From: an uncultured Bacilli bacterium
GTDB lineage: Bacteria > Bacillota_I > Bacilli_A > RF39 > UBA660
Assembly (NCBI GenBank): GCA_949505625.1
Contig: CATBQD010000002.1
Location: 93,650 to 157,649, forward strand
DNA: 64,000 bases
Direction of reading: 5' to 3'
Position 1 is the first letter of the stretch. Every line of letters begins with the position of its first letter. Under the pieces are notes generated by a model. It was not told the DNA's origin, ran no database searches, and saw only the letters and a list, made by a program, of their open reading frames with translations. Position numbers and translations under genes: made by a program. Positions 1 to 7,609 of the stretch are shown piece after piece.

Positions 1-1477
1 TTTTTGTGCAAAAGAATTACAGACTTCTTTTCCAGAACAAGCAATTTATTTTTATATAAAAAAACTGTTTCCAGATGCTATAAATGGCGATCGTCATTTG
101 AAAATGGAATTAGATATTTTTATTCCATCAAAAAAAATTGCTATTGAGTATGATGGTTCGTTTTGGCATAAAAATTTAAAAAGTGATGAAAGAAAAAACA
201 AACTTTGTAGAGAAAATAAGATTCTTCTCTTTAGAGTAAAAGAAAATATAAAAGAAGAAAGTGTGGAAAATGATTATTTAAGAATTATTCCATGTGCATA
301 TTCTGATGCTGGAATAAAATCTGCCATAGAACTTATAACAAAATACTTAAAGAAGAATATAGATGTTAATTTAGATAGAGATCGTGTTTTAATATATGAA
401 TCTTTTATAAACAATCAAAAAGATCAATCTTTAATGGTGCTTAACCCTAGTATTACAAAGGAATGGAATAATGAAAAGAATGGTGATTTAAAACCAGATA
501 TGGTTACAGCAAATAGCGCTAAAAAAGTCTGGTGGAAATGTAAAAAAGGACATGAATGGCAAGCAATAATAAGAAGTCGAAATAATGGAAGTGGTTGTCC
601 TTTTTGTGCAAATCAACAAGTTCTTAAAGGTTATAACGATCTTGTAACAGTTAATCCAGAATTAGCAAAAGAATGGAATTATGAAAAAAATTGTGATCTA
701 AAACCAGATATGATTATGCCAAATAGTGAAAAAAAAGTTTGGTGGAAATGTAATAAAGGACACGAATGGCAAACAATGGTAAAAAATCGTAATAATGGAT
801 CAGGATGTTTAATTTGTGCAAATCAACAAGTTCTTAAAGGTTATAATGATCTTGTAACAGTTAATCCAGAATTAGCAAAAGAATGGAATAATGAAAAAAA
901 TGGTGATTTAAAACCAGATATGATTATGTCAAATAGCAGAAAAAAAGTTTGGTGGAAATGTAAAAAAGAACATGAATGGCAAACAAGTATAACTAATAGA
1001 ACTCGTGGAACTGGATGTCCATATTGTTCAGGAAGGAAAACCATTGTTGGCTATAATGATCTTGCAACAGTTAATCCAGAATTAGCAAAAGAATGGAATA
1101 ATGAAAAAAATGGTGATTTAAAACCAAATATGATTATGCCAAATAGTAGTAAAAAAGTTTGGTGGAAGTGTAATAAAGGACACGAATGGCAAACGAGTAT
1201 ATCTAATAGAACACGTGGAACTGGATGCCCTATTTGTGTAAATAAACAAGTGCTTAAAGGTTATAATGATCTTGCTACTATTAACCCAAAACTTGCAAAA
1301 GAATGGAATAATGAAAAGAATGGTGATTTAAAACCAAATATGATTACTCCAAATAGTAATAAAAAAGTTTGGTGGAAATGTTCAAAATGTGGACATGAAT
1401 GGAAAGCAATTATTGCTAATAGAAATAAAGGCAGAGGATGTCCCAAATGCCATTATACTACATTAAAAATAAGTTAA
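1..1477 (+). CDS. VSR-like nuclease with C-terminal zinc-ribbon array, 5' end outside window
   Basis: The frame is open from base 2, so the true start lies upstream; about 491 residues are visible. It begins with the end of a zinc ribbon (FCAK), then about 80 residues resembling the VSR-type PD-(D/E)xK endonuclease domain that accompanies DUF4379-type zinc ribbons: a TSFPEQ stretch, an ExD pair (codons at 107 and 113) and AIEYDG (Glu codon 146, Asp codon 152) as likely metal ligands. From about 433 to the end there are five repeats of about 70 residues, each with EWNxEKN, WWKCxxGHEW and GCPxC, which can bind zinc and probably nucleic acid. Ribbon 3 has Glu for the Gly of GHEW and ribbon 2 has GCLIC. 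The nuclease assignment is inference from fold motifs; a role in defence is only plausible. Confidence 0.7.
   Translation, partial: FCAKELQTSFPEQAIYFYIKKLFPDAINGDRHLKMELDIFIPSKKIAIEYDGSFWHKNLKSDERKNKLCRENKILLFRVKENIKEESVENDYLRIIPCAYSDAGIKSAIELITKYLKKNIDVNLDRDRVLIYESFINNQKDQSLMVLNPSITKEWNNEKNGDLKPDMVTANSAKKVWWKCKKGHEWQAIIRSRNNGSGCPFCANQQVLKGYNDLVTVNPELAKEWNYEKNCDLKPDMIMPNSEKKVWWKCNKGHEWQTMVKNRNNGSGCLICANQQVLKGYNDLVTVNPELAKEWNNEKNGDLKPDMIMSNSRKKVWWKCKKEHEWQTSITNRTRGTGCPYCSGRKTIVGYNDLATVNPELAKEWNNEKNGDLKPNMIMPNSSKKVWWKCNKGHEWQTSISNRTRGTGCPICVNKQVLKGYNDLATINPKLAKEWNNEKNGDLKPNMITPNSNKKVWWKCSKCGHEWKAIIANRNKGRGCPKCHYTTLKIS
433..1477 (+). repeat. Five tandem ~210-bp coding repeats (zinc ribbons)
   Basis: Near-identical units begin at about 433, 643, 853, 1063 and 1273 inside the nuclease gene. 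Each encodes one zinc ribbon. The nucleotide identity is high enough that the same words recur at a 210-base period, pointing to recent unit duplication or gene conversion. Confidence 0.9.
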
Positions 1478-1522
1478 CAGTTATAGTTTAAAATGTTATA
1501 ATTTAATTGGCAGGTGATAATT

Positions 1523-2206
1523 TTGAAAATATATAATGAAGCTCAAATGAATACTGACGCTTTAAATAGGTTACAACAAATTTTAGTAACCCTTGAAAAA
1601 TTTATTATAGATCTTAATTTAGATGGATTTAAAGGCATTAAAATTATTTCGGATTCGCTATTACATTCAAATTCTGATGGACACATGGAGAATAAAACTA
1701 TATTTTTACCAAAAAACAAAATACAAAAATACATATATGATGGCGAAAATGATTTGATAAAATCTACACTATATCACGAATTATGTCACATTGATTTAGA
1801 AAATAAATTACCTAAATTGCATTCGTTACACGAAAAAAGTGTAAATATTGAAGATGATATAACTTGTTTTACTATAATGATTTATATAGAGTATCTTGCA
1901 CATTTAAAAAGTTCAAATATAGAAACTTTGGCAAATCAATTAAAATTTTATAACTCAATAAATGAATATAATTGGAATTTTGATGATGAAGTAGATAAAG
2001 TATATTTTATAAAGTATGTTCCTTATATAATTGGAAGAGATGTAAATAATAAATATCTTTCTTCAATCTATAATAAAGAATTAAAAAAACGTATTGAAGA
2101 AATAAAAAAAGAATTTGAAAAATTGTCTACTACAAAACTAATTGATGATTATAGCATATTATATGACTTAGAAAAAATCGTGAAAAAATATATAACTAAT
2201 GATTAA
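1523..2206 (+). CDS. Putative HExxH zinc metallopeptidase
   Basis: Protein of 227 residues with YHELCHIDLEN at about residues 84-94 (H85, E86, H89), the zinc-binding signature of a gluzincin or ImmA-like peptidase. No signal peptide or membrane segment is visible, so it should be cytoplasmic. I chose the TTG at 1523 because AGGTG at 1512-1516 sits six bases before it; the GTG at 1514 has no ribosome binding site. It starts 46 bases after the zinc-ribbon nuclease gene with no terminator between, so the two are probably co-transcribed. The substrate is unknown. The rest of the sequence is charged and helical and I do not recognise a named family. Confidence 0.6.
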   Translation: MKIYNEAQMNTDALNRLQQILVTLEKFIIDLNLDGFKGIKIISDSLLHSNSDGHMENKTIFLPKNKIQKYIYDGENDLIKSTLYHELCHIDLENKLPKLHSLHEKSVNIEDDITCFTIMIYIEYLAHLKSSNIETLANQLKFYNSINEYNWNFDDEVDKVYFIKYVPYIIGRDVNNKYLSSIYNKELKKRIEEIKKEFEKLSTTKLIDDYSILYDLEKIVKKYITND

Positions 2207-2536
2207 AACAAAAAAAGAAATGAGCAGTATTTTTACTTTTAATTGAGAGTAAAATATATACTTAAATGAATTTTTAAATATCCTATTCCATAAATACTAA
2301 AAATGTGGTATATTATTAGTAGTAACGGAGGATATTAGTTATTGAAGAAAAAGTTGTAGATAACTACGACACTCGCTCCATTGACGAATCTGTTCGAACT
2401 TTTCGGACATTGATATATAAAAAGCTAATTGAATAATTGGCATTTTTTTATATCAACATAGGTATTTTAGTATTTATGTTAGTAATATAGGGTGAGTTAT
2501 ATATTTTGAATATATAAAGCATTTTAAGGAGAATAT
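2207..2536. other. Intergenic region with a small non-ATG frame and short inverted repeats
   Basis: This 330-base gap holds a GGAGG at 2326-2330 followed by a 32-codon frame ending TAA that lacks ATG, GTG or TTG in frame (it would need ATT near 2342). It also contains a GTAG-ATAA-CTAC hairpin near 2356-2368 and a GTTCGAAC palindrome near 2391-2398. AAGTTGTAGATA at 2351-2362 recurs at 3537-3548. It could be a leader RNA for the next gene, a gene remnant or an insertion scar. Confidence 0.35.
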
Positions 2537-3538
2537 ATGAAAAGTAAAGAAATTTATAAACAATATAGAAAAAGCTGTTTTCTTAATATGGATTTTAAAC
2601 ATTTAATATTTTCTTCTATGGTAAATTGTGCTTATTTTCCATTTAAAATATATGAAAAAGAATTACCGTTTTCTAAAGAAAGAAGTTTATTAACAAAATA
2701 TATTTATGCTTATTTTCGTATATTAGATGATATGATAGATGACGAAACTGTGGAAAGTATTTTTTATGGTGATTTTGAAAATATAAAAAGACAAAAAGAG
2801 GAATATTTGCTTAAAAAAATAGAGTTTATAAAACGAAAAAGTAGTCCAAATGATAATTTAGATATACTAATGAATGATATCTTAGCTTTTGCAGATAAAA
2901 TTGGAGTAAATATTGAAAAGGAATGCATCTCAGTCATTAAAAGTTTATTATTTGATGTTAAAAGAACGAGCGATATAAAAAACGGTCAAATTATTTTAAG
3001 CGCTAGAAATGAAATTTTAAGATATTATTATGATTGTTATATGGCATGTCATAAAATCGGAGTAATTGTTACAAGTGCTGAAGAATATGACGAGATATTG
3101 TTACAAAATTTAGGATATGTTAGAAGAAATTATTTTATTTTAAGAGATTTCTTTGAAGATATTAATAGAGGATTAATAAATATTCCTATAGAAGATGTAA
3201 ATAATCTTGGCATTTCAGATGAAATGTTTATTTCATTAGCAAATTTAAATGAACATTTAATAATTGAACTCAAAAGAAAAGGATTTAATCATCCTTCTTT
3301 ACAACAATACATAAATCCACAAATAGAAATGTGGTTAAATGAATTATTAGAAAAGTCGATACGCTTATTAAATGATTATCAAAATAGTGCTAGGATTAAA
3401 ACATATATTGATTTGGTTTGTGAAGTACTATTTTATAAAAAAAGTTTATCAGATGTTATGGTTAAATTAATGTTAGAGGATACAACATCATGTTATTTGC
3501 GAAAATTAAAATTACACAGAATAAAAAATAAATTATAA
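2537..3538 (+). CDS. Squalene/phytoene synthase-like isoprenoid synthase (divergent)
   Basis: Protein of 333 residues with the landmarks of head-to-head trans-isoprenyl diphosphate synthases (squalene, phytoene, dehydrosqualene synthases). These are RILDDMIDD at 61-69 (first Asp-rich motif), a helix with YYYDCYMACHKIG around 163-175 that matches the substrate-pocket helix, and NYFILRDFFEDINRGLINIP at 198-217 (second Asp-rich motif, DxxxD). The family condenses two C15 or C20 prenyl diphosphates or related substrates in a metal-dependent reaction. No other carotenoid or hopanoid gene is nearby, which is odd, so the substrate cannot be inferred. Start ATG follows AAGGAG at a good distance. A strong terminator follows at 3578-3604, so the gene looks monocistronic. 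It could be a catalytically drifted family member. Confidence 0.7.
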   Translation: MKSKEIYKQYRKSCFLNMDFKHLIFSSMVNCAYFPFKIYEKELPFSKERSLLTKYIYAYFRILDDMIDDETVESIFYGDFENIKRQKEEYLLKKIEFIKRKSSPNDNLDILMNDILAFADKIGVNIEKECISVIKSLLFDVKRTSDIKNGQIILSARNEILRYYYDCYMACHKIGVIVTSAEEYDEILLQNLGYVRRNYFILRDFFEDINRGLINIPIEDVNNLGISDEMFISLANLNEHLIIELKRKGFNHPSLQQYINPQIEMWLNELLEKSIRLLNDYQNSARIKTYIDLVCEVLFYKKSLSDVMVKLMLEDTTSCYLRKLKLHRIKNKL

Positions 3539-3577
3539 GTTGTAGATATCTATGTTATTCGTTACAAACCAAAGTTT

Positions 3578-3604
3578 AATCGAACTAAGAAGTTCGATTT
3601 TTTA
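3578..3604 (+). terminator. Rho-independent terminator after the isoprenoid synthase gene
   Basis: A perfect 9-bp stem (AATCGAACT with AGTTCGATT) and a 4-base loop are followed by six T. Confidence 0.85.
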
Positions 3605-3688
3605 ATGGTTAAAAGCACTTTATTCATTTATCTTGCTTTTTTTAGAATTTTAGTGTAGGATAACAACTACATTAAAGGGGGCTGTTAT

Positions 3689-5245
3689 ATGACTTTTTGT
3701 CAAGATATATATGATATGCTATGTAGAAGACATCCTGGGAGTAAAATTTATGTAATTGGGGATCATCATTTTTTTCATAAGAATATTATTGAGTATACAC
3801 GAAGCGAATTTGATAATATAGAAGCAATGAATGAACATATTATAAATGCTCATAACGAAGTAGTAGGGAAAGATGATATTGTAATATTTTTAGGAGATTT
3901 TTGTTTTAAAAATTCTATGATAGGTCCATTTTGTGCTAGTATGAATGGTCATAAATATTTGATATTAGGGAATCATGATTTAGGAAGTTTAGAAAAAAGA
4001 TATCATTCTTTAGGGTTTGAAGGAGTTTATACCACTCCTATTAAAATTAATAATGGATTTTTGTCTCATGAACCATTGATTAAAGGTGAAAAGAATGATT
4101 TAACATTTCAAGGAATATTAAGTGAGTTTGTTAATTATGATGGTGGAGTTAATTATCATGGTCATATTCACGAAAATTGTGGTAATATCTCTGCTGCATA
4201 TATAAATGTGACATGTGAGGCACAAGCATATAAACCAATATTGATTGGAGAAACTCCTAATATAAAAACCACTAATGGAACATCCTTATTCATCAATACT
4301 GGCGAATTTGAAAAGGCTTGTGGCATGATTCATAAATCATTTTGTTTTGATGGAAAATTACTTTTGGATGATTATATTTATTCAATGATGCTTGAGAGTT
4401 TAACTTCTTATTATAATCAAAGTTTTGTTCAAGGTTCTTTTGGATTATGTAAAAAATATGGTTATATATCTTCATTTTCTGATCTAGATATATCCTGTTT
4501 TTATGATCCTTCTAAAAGTAAAAATAAAAATTTTGGCATGTTAAAAACGATTTCGGATGAAATGTATGAACATTTGAAAAATATAGATGGAATCAATTTA
4601 GAGTTTTTTAAAAGGTTTTCGAATTTAAGAATTTTTAGTGCTTCACTGGCTAGAGATAATGCTACTTTTTCTAAATGTTATTCAGATATGAATTTAATAC
4701 TTTTAGATTGTTATAGAAGTTCCGATTTTCTAGATTTGTGTGGTGGAACTTTAATTGAAAAATTTCTTTCTAAAATTGATTCTTCAATGTTAACAGATTT
4801 TTGTTTTCCGCGATTTCATGTACAGACATTAAAACCTGTTGGTGATATTTCTAATTTAATTCTTCAAATGCTGTTTCAAGAAGAAAATGCTTCAAAAAAA
4901 GCATTGGCTTTAAAAAAATTGCACTATGTTTATAAACATGCTATAAAAGATGAAGTATTAGAGAACTTTTTAGATACTTTTATAAGATTCTTTTTACGAA
5001 ATGTCACTCTTTTAGCATCTTGGGGAAGGACTGGAGAAGTAGATTATATCAGAGAACAATTTTCAAATTTACATTCTTTAATAGAACATTATATTAGAAC
5101 GATCCCAGAACCTTTAATAGGACAAATATATGATGTACTTACAAATCCTAATTCTTTATTTTTAGAAGTATATGAAGAACTTATTAGTACTCCTTTAGAA
5201 CAGACTTTTGATAGCTGTACAAAAATAATGAGAAAATTAAAATAG
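3689..5245 (+). CDS. Metallophosphoesterase fused to nucleotidyltransferase-like domain
   Basis: Protein of 518 residues. The N-terminal ~190 residues are a calcineurin-like metallophosphoesterase with the full metal-ligand set: GDHHFFH (D25, H27), GDF (D70), GNHD (94-97), SHEP (H127) and YHGHIH (H157, H159). The remainder carries QGSFG (G249, S250) followed 13 residues later by SDLD (D265, D267), the signature of a Pol-beta-type nucleotidyltransferase. LLD at 338-340 is a candidate third acidic residue, and a long helical C-terminus follows. The GS-to-SD spacing is longer than usual, so the second assignment is less sure. A phosphoesterase and an NTase in one chain suggest end-processing of RNA or nucleotides, which is inference. 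Start ATG follows AAAGGGGG. It is isolated by terminators at 3578-3604 and 5248-5307. Confidence 0.7.
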   Translation: MTFCQDIYDMLCRRHPGSKIYVIGDHHFFHKNIIEYTRSEFDNIEAMNEHIINAHNEVVGKDDIVIFLGDFCFKNSMIGPFCASMNGHKYLILGNHDLGSLEKRYHSLGFEGVYTTPIKINNGFLSHEPLIKGEKNDLTFQGILSEFVNYDGGVNYHGHIHENCGNISAAYINVTCEAQAYKPILIGETPNIKTTNGTSLFINTGEFEKACGMIHKSFCFDGKLLLDDYIYSMMLESLTSYYNQSFVQGSFGLCKKYGYISSFSDLDISCFYDPSKSKNKNFGMLKTISDEMYEHLKNIDGINLEFFKRFSNLRIFSASLARDNATFSKCYSDMNLILLDCYRSSDFLDLCGGTLIEKFLSKIDSSMLTDFCFPRFHVQTLKPVGDISNLILQMLFQEENASKKALALKKLHYVYKHAIKDEVLENFLDTFIRFFLRNVTLLASWGRTGEVDYIREQFSNLHSLIEHYIRTIPEPLIGQIYDVLTNPNSLFLEVYEELISTPLEQTFDSCTKIMRKLK

Positions 5246-5247
5246 CC

Positions 5248-5307
5248 AAAAACTGTAAAGTAGAAATGTTTCAATAACTTATTTAGCATTATACTTACAG
5301 TTTTTTT
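5248..5307. terminator. Probable bidirectional terminator
   Basis: AAAAACTGTAA at 5248-5258 pairs with TTACAGTTTTT at 5295-5305 across a 36-base loop. Flanking A and T runs let it serve both the plus-strand gene before it and the convergent minus-strand gene after it. Confidence 0.6.
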
Positions 5308-5361
5308 ATAAGAAAAAAGAAGATAATAAATATCTAATATTTTTTTTTGTTAATAAGTGTA

Positions 5362-6120
5362 CTATTTTGAATAGGTTAGCTTTTTTCCTTCTATAGCAAT
5401 TTCTGTATTTGGAAAAACATTTTGTGCTTCTTTTAAATATGCTTCTTTATTTTCTTCTGGCCAAAAATGAGTGAGAAGTAATTGTTTTGCATGTGCTAAT
5501 TCGGCAATTTTAGCAGCTCTAGAAGCTGTCATATGGGTTGTACTATTAGAGTTATGAGTTTTTAAAAATGAGCTTTCACAAATAAGTAAGTCAGAATTCT
5601 GTGCAAATTTTATAATACCTTCTATATTGTTTGTTCCAATATCTGATGTATATACTAGTTTAAATTTCTGACTTTGCAATTTTATCATATAAGATTCAAT
5701 TGTATGAGAATGGTTATCTTCAAAGCTTATCATAAAATCACCAATTTGATAGGTTTGCATGTTATGAATTGAATGATAATCGGCAAAACTTTCTTCATTT
5801 GCGAGAATAGCAGCTCTATTAAATCTAAAATCATGATCTGGCATATAAATTTGGATTTTTTGATCTAATTGCCCTAAGTTATGATGACAGAAAGATGCAT
5901 ATTGTAATGCACCAATATCACCAATATGGTCATTATGGAAATGAGTAAGAAAGATATGCAAATTATTTAAATCATTTGGAAGATGGAGAAATCTTACAAT
6001 TCCGTTTCCACAGTCTAATAATATTTTATAATCTTGAAACTTTATTAAAAAGCCTGGACAGTTCATATTTTTTTTAGGATAGGGTGAAATAGTACCTAAT
6101 GGTATGATTGTAATTTTCAT
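5362..6120 (-). CDS. MBL-fold metallo-hydrolase (RNase Z/YhfI-like)
   Basis: Protein of 252 residues with LTHFHNDHIGD, the HxHxDH zinc signature of the metallo-beta-lactamase fold. Other ligand positions are in LVYTSDIG and near HSHTIESY, and the C-terminal LLLTHFWPEE stretch is typical of RNase Z-like and YhfI-like hydrolases. The family cleaves phosphodiester or related bonds; the real substrate here is not evident. I preferred the ATG whose complement is 6118-6120 over an upstream TTG because AGGAG lies ten bases before the ATG but only two before the TTG. It probably forms its own transcription unit, converging with the preceding plus-strand gene. Confidence 0.8.
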   Translation of the reverse strand: MKITIIPLGTISPYPKKNMNCPGFLIKFQDYKILLDCGNGIVRFLHLPNDLNNLHIFLTHFHNDHIGDIGALQYASFCHHNLGQLDQKIQIYMPDHDFRFNRAAILANEESFADYHSIHNMQTYQIGDFMISFEDNHSHTIESYMIKLQSQKFKLVYTSDIGTNNIEGIIKFAQNSDLLICESSFLKTHNSNSTTHMTASRAAKIAELAHAKQLLLTHFWPEENKEAYLKEAQNVFPNTEIAIEGKKLTYSK

Positions 6121-6239
6121 TCTGATCAAACTCCTTTTAATAAATTTATTATATATTTAATTTTTCTTTTTGAAAAATATTTTTTTGTTATATATAATAT
6201 AATCATATATTATAAAAGTCTATGGTTCTACTCATAGAC

Positions 6240-7310
6240 TTAACTAACTTTTTCTAAAAGTGTAATAGGGCAATACCCATCTTTGAATGCAATTCCAATA
6301 TGATTGAGAGACTTAAAAATCATATCATCACTTTCATTGTAATTGGAAAAATAATTTTCTTCTGTAACGGTTTCATAGAAAATCTTATTTAGTCTTTTAT
6401 GATCAGAATGGCTTTGTTCATAACCATAGTCAATATCTAAAAAGTATTTTTGTATTTCTTCATTATTGATATCAATACGATAAATATCTTTTGCTTTTAG
6501 AACTTGTTCCATTTTAGGACCTAATTCTTTATATGGTAGGTATTTAAAAAAATAAATATAGTTTGTTCCAAATGGACCACGAAACAAAGTTAAAGCATCT
6601 AGGATATCTTCTCTTGTTAAACTGTTTTTATCTCTATTTAAATATTTTTTATTCCAACCATTTACAATTCTTTCTTTATATTTTATTACAGATTGATCAA
6701 ATAGTTTATATAATTTATGGTCATACATATATTGTAAACTAAGTAAGCCTTTATTTGTATCAGCATCTTTATTGACTAAATGATAAAAATAAAGAGGTTC
6801 ATTTAATCTGATAATTTTTCCTTTTTCAGCAAATTTATAGTATTCATCACAAGAAATATGGAAAGGTGGCTTTTCATATTCGTAAACAATGGTAGGAACA
6901 TTTTTATTTTGAACAAATTTTTGTTTTACGTCAAGTAATAGTTCTTTTAATGTATTATATTCATGAATACCAGAGTATTCTCCCCATGAGTGTTCAAACC
7001 AATAGACTTTTCCATTTTTTTCATAAGTTAAAAAAGTATGGCTTGGTAATCCATCATTTTCATAAGTGCAAATAAAAAAGGTTCTTACATTTTTATTCTC
7101 TCGTTCGAATAAAAAGCGTTCCAATTCTACTTGATCCCAACAAACACCACATTTTTTTTCAAGCAGTTCATTTGGAGATAATAAGTAATAAAAATCATAG
7201 AATTCTTCATCCCATTTTTTAGGATTTGTTTTTATAATATTATTGTTATCTTGATCTAAGAAACCATATTCAATAGAATTCATAGTTTCCATAATTTTGT
7301 TTTCTAACAT
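6240..7310 (-). CDS. Transglutaminase-like (papain-fold) protein of unknown role
   Basis: Protein of 356 residues. KKCGVCWDQ (C57), PSHTFLTYE (H91) and WFEHSWG (E106) give a Cys-His-acid arrangement like transglutaminase-like cysteine proteases. The C-terminal 200 residues (from about IIRLNEPLYFYHLV) are a second region with Tyr-rich helices that I cannot name. There is no signal peptide. A good AGGAGG precedes the ATG, and a minus-strand TATAAT lies at 7402-7407. Function is unknown; protein or peptide modification is the general expectation for the fold. Confidence 0.55.
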   Translation of the reverse strand: MLENKIMETMNSIEYGFLDQDNNNIIKTNPKKWDEEFYDFYYLLSPNELLEKKCGVCWDQVELERFLFERENKNVRTFFICTYENDGLPSHTFLTYEKNGKVYWFEHSWGEYSGIHEYNTLKELLLDVKQKFVQNKNVPTIVYEYEKPPFHISCDEYYKFAEKGKIIRLNEPLYFYHLVNKDADTNKGLLSLQYMYDHKLYKLFDQSVIKYKERIVNGWNKKYLNRDKNSLTREDILDALTLFRGPFGTNYIYFFKYLPYKELGPKMEQVLKAKDIYRIDINNEEIQKYFLDIDYGYEQSHSDHKRLNKIFYETVTEENYFSNYNESDDMIFKSLNHIGIAFKDGYCPITLLEKVS

Positions 7311-7401
7311 GATACCTCCTATAAAATAAATTTTATTTTTTTCATTGCTGTTATTAGATGTAATTTTTCTATTTCTTTCTTATATTTTCTCTTCCAAATT
7401 T

Positions 7402-7407
7402 ATTATA
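7402..7407 (-). promoter_or_regulatory. Probable -10 box of the transglutaminase-like gene
   Basis: TATAAT on the minus strand lies about 95 bases before the start codon, with a weak TTTACT 17 bases upstream of it. The rest of 7311-7609 is AT-rich divergent promoter DNA. Confidence 0.45.
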
Positions 7408-7549
7408 TCGAAGAAAAAGAGGAAAGTAAAATAAATTTTTTTATTATGTCAAATAATAATTTTATTGTCTTACTATTAACTTGATAGAAATGTAACAGAA
7501 ACTATGTTTGTTATCTATGTGTCAAACAATCAAAAAAAAAGCAAAAATA

Positions 7550-7578
7550 TTGAGAATTTGAGCATAATAAGCTATAAT
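7550..7578 (+). promoter_or_regulatory. Promoter of the LCP-PASTA gene
   Basis: TTGAGA (7550-7555), a 17-base spacer and a perfect TATAAT (7573-7578). Its position excludes translation starts before about 7586 and so supports the ATG at 7610. Confidence 0.75.
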
Positions 7579-7609
7579 GATAGAGTGCGAAGAGAAAGGA
7601 TATGATGAT

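Noticed and set aside
841-1446. Two minus-strand frames of about 60 residues inside the zinc-ribbon region
   Set aside because: They are the reverse complement of the repeated zinc ribbons and resemble each other only because the repeats do.
433-1477. Regular repeats as a possible CRISPR array
   Set aside because: The period is 210 bases, there are no spacers, and the repeats are in frame and encode zinc ribbons.
1-5245. Prophage or integrative element
   Set aside because: No integrase, recombinase, structural phage gene or convincing attachment site is present; only a 12-base repeat around one gene.
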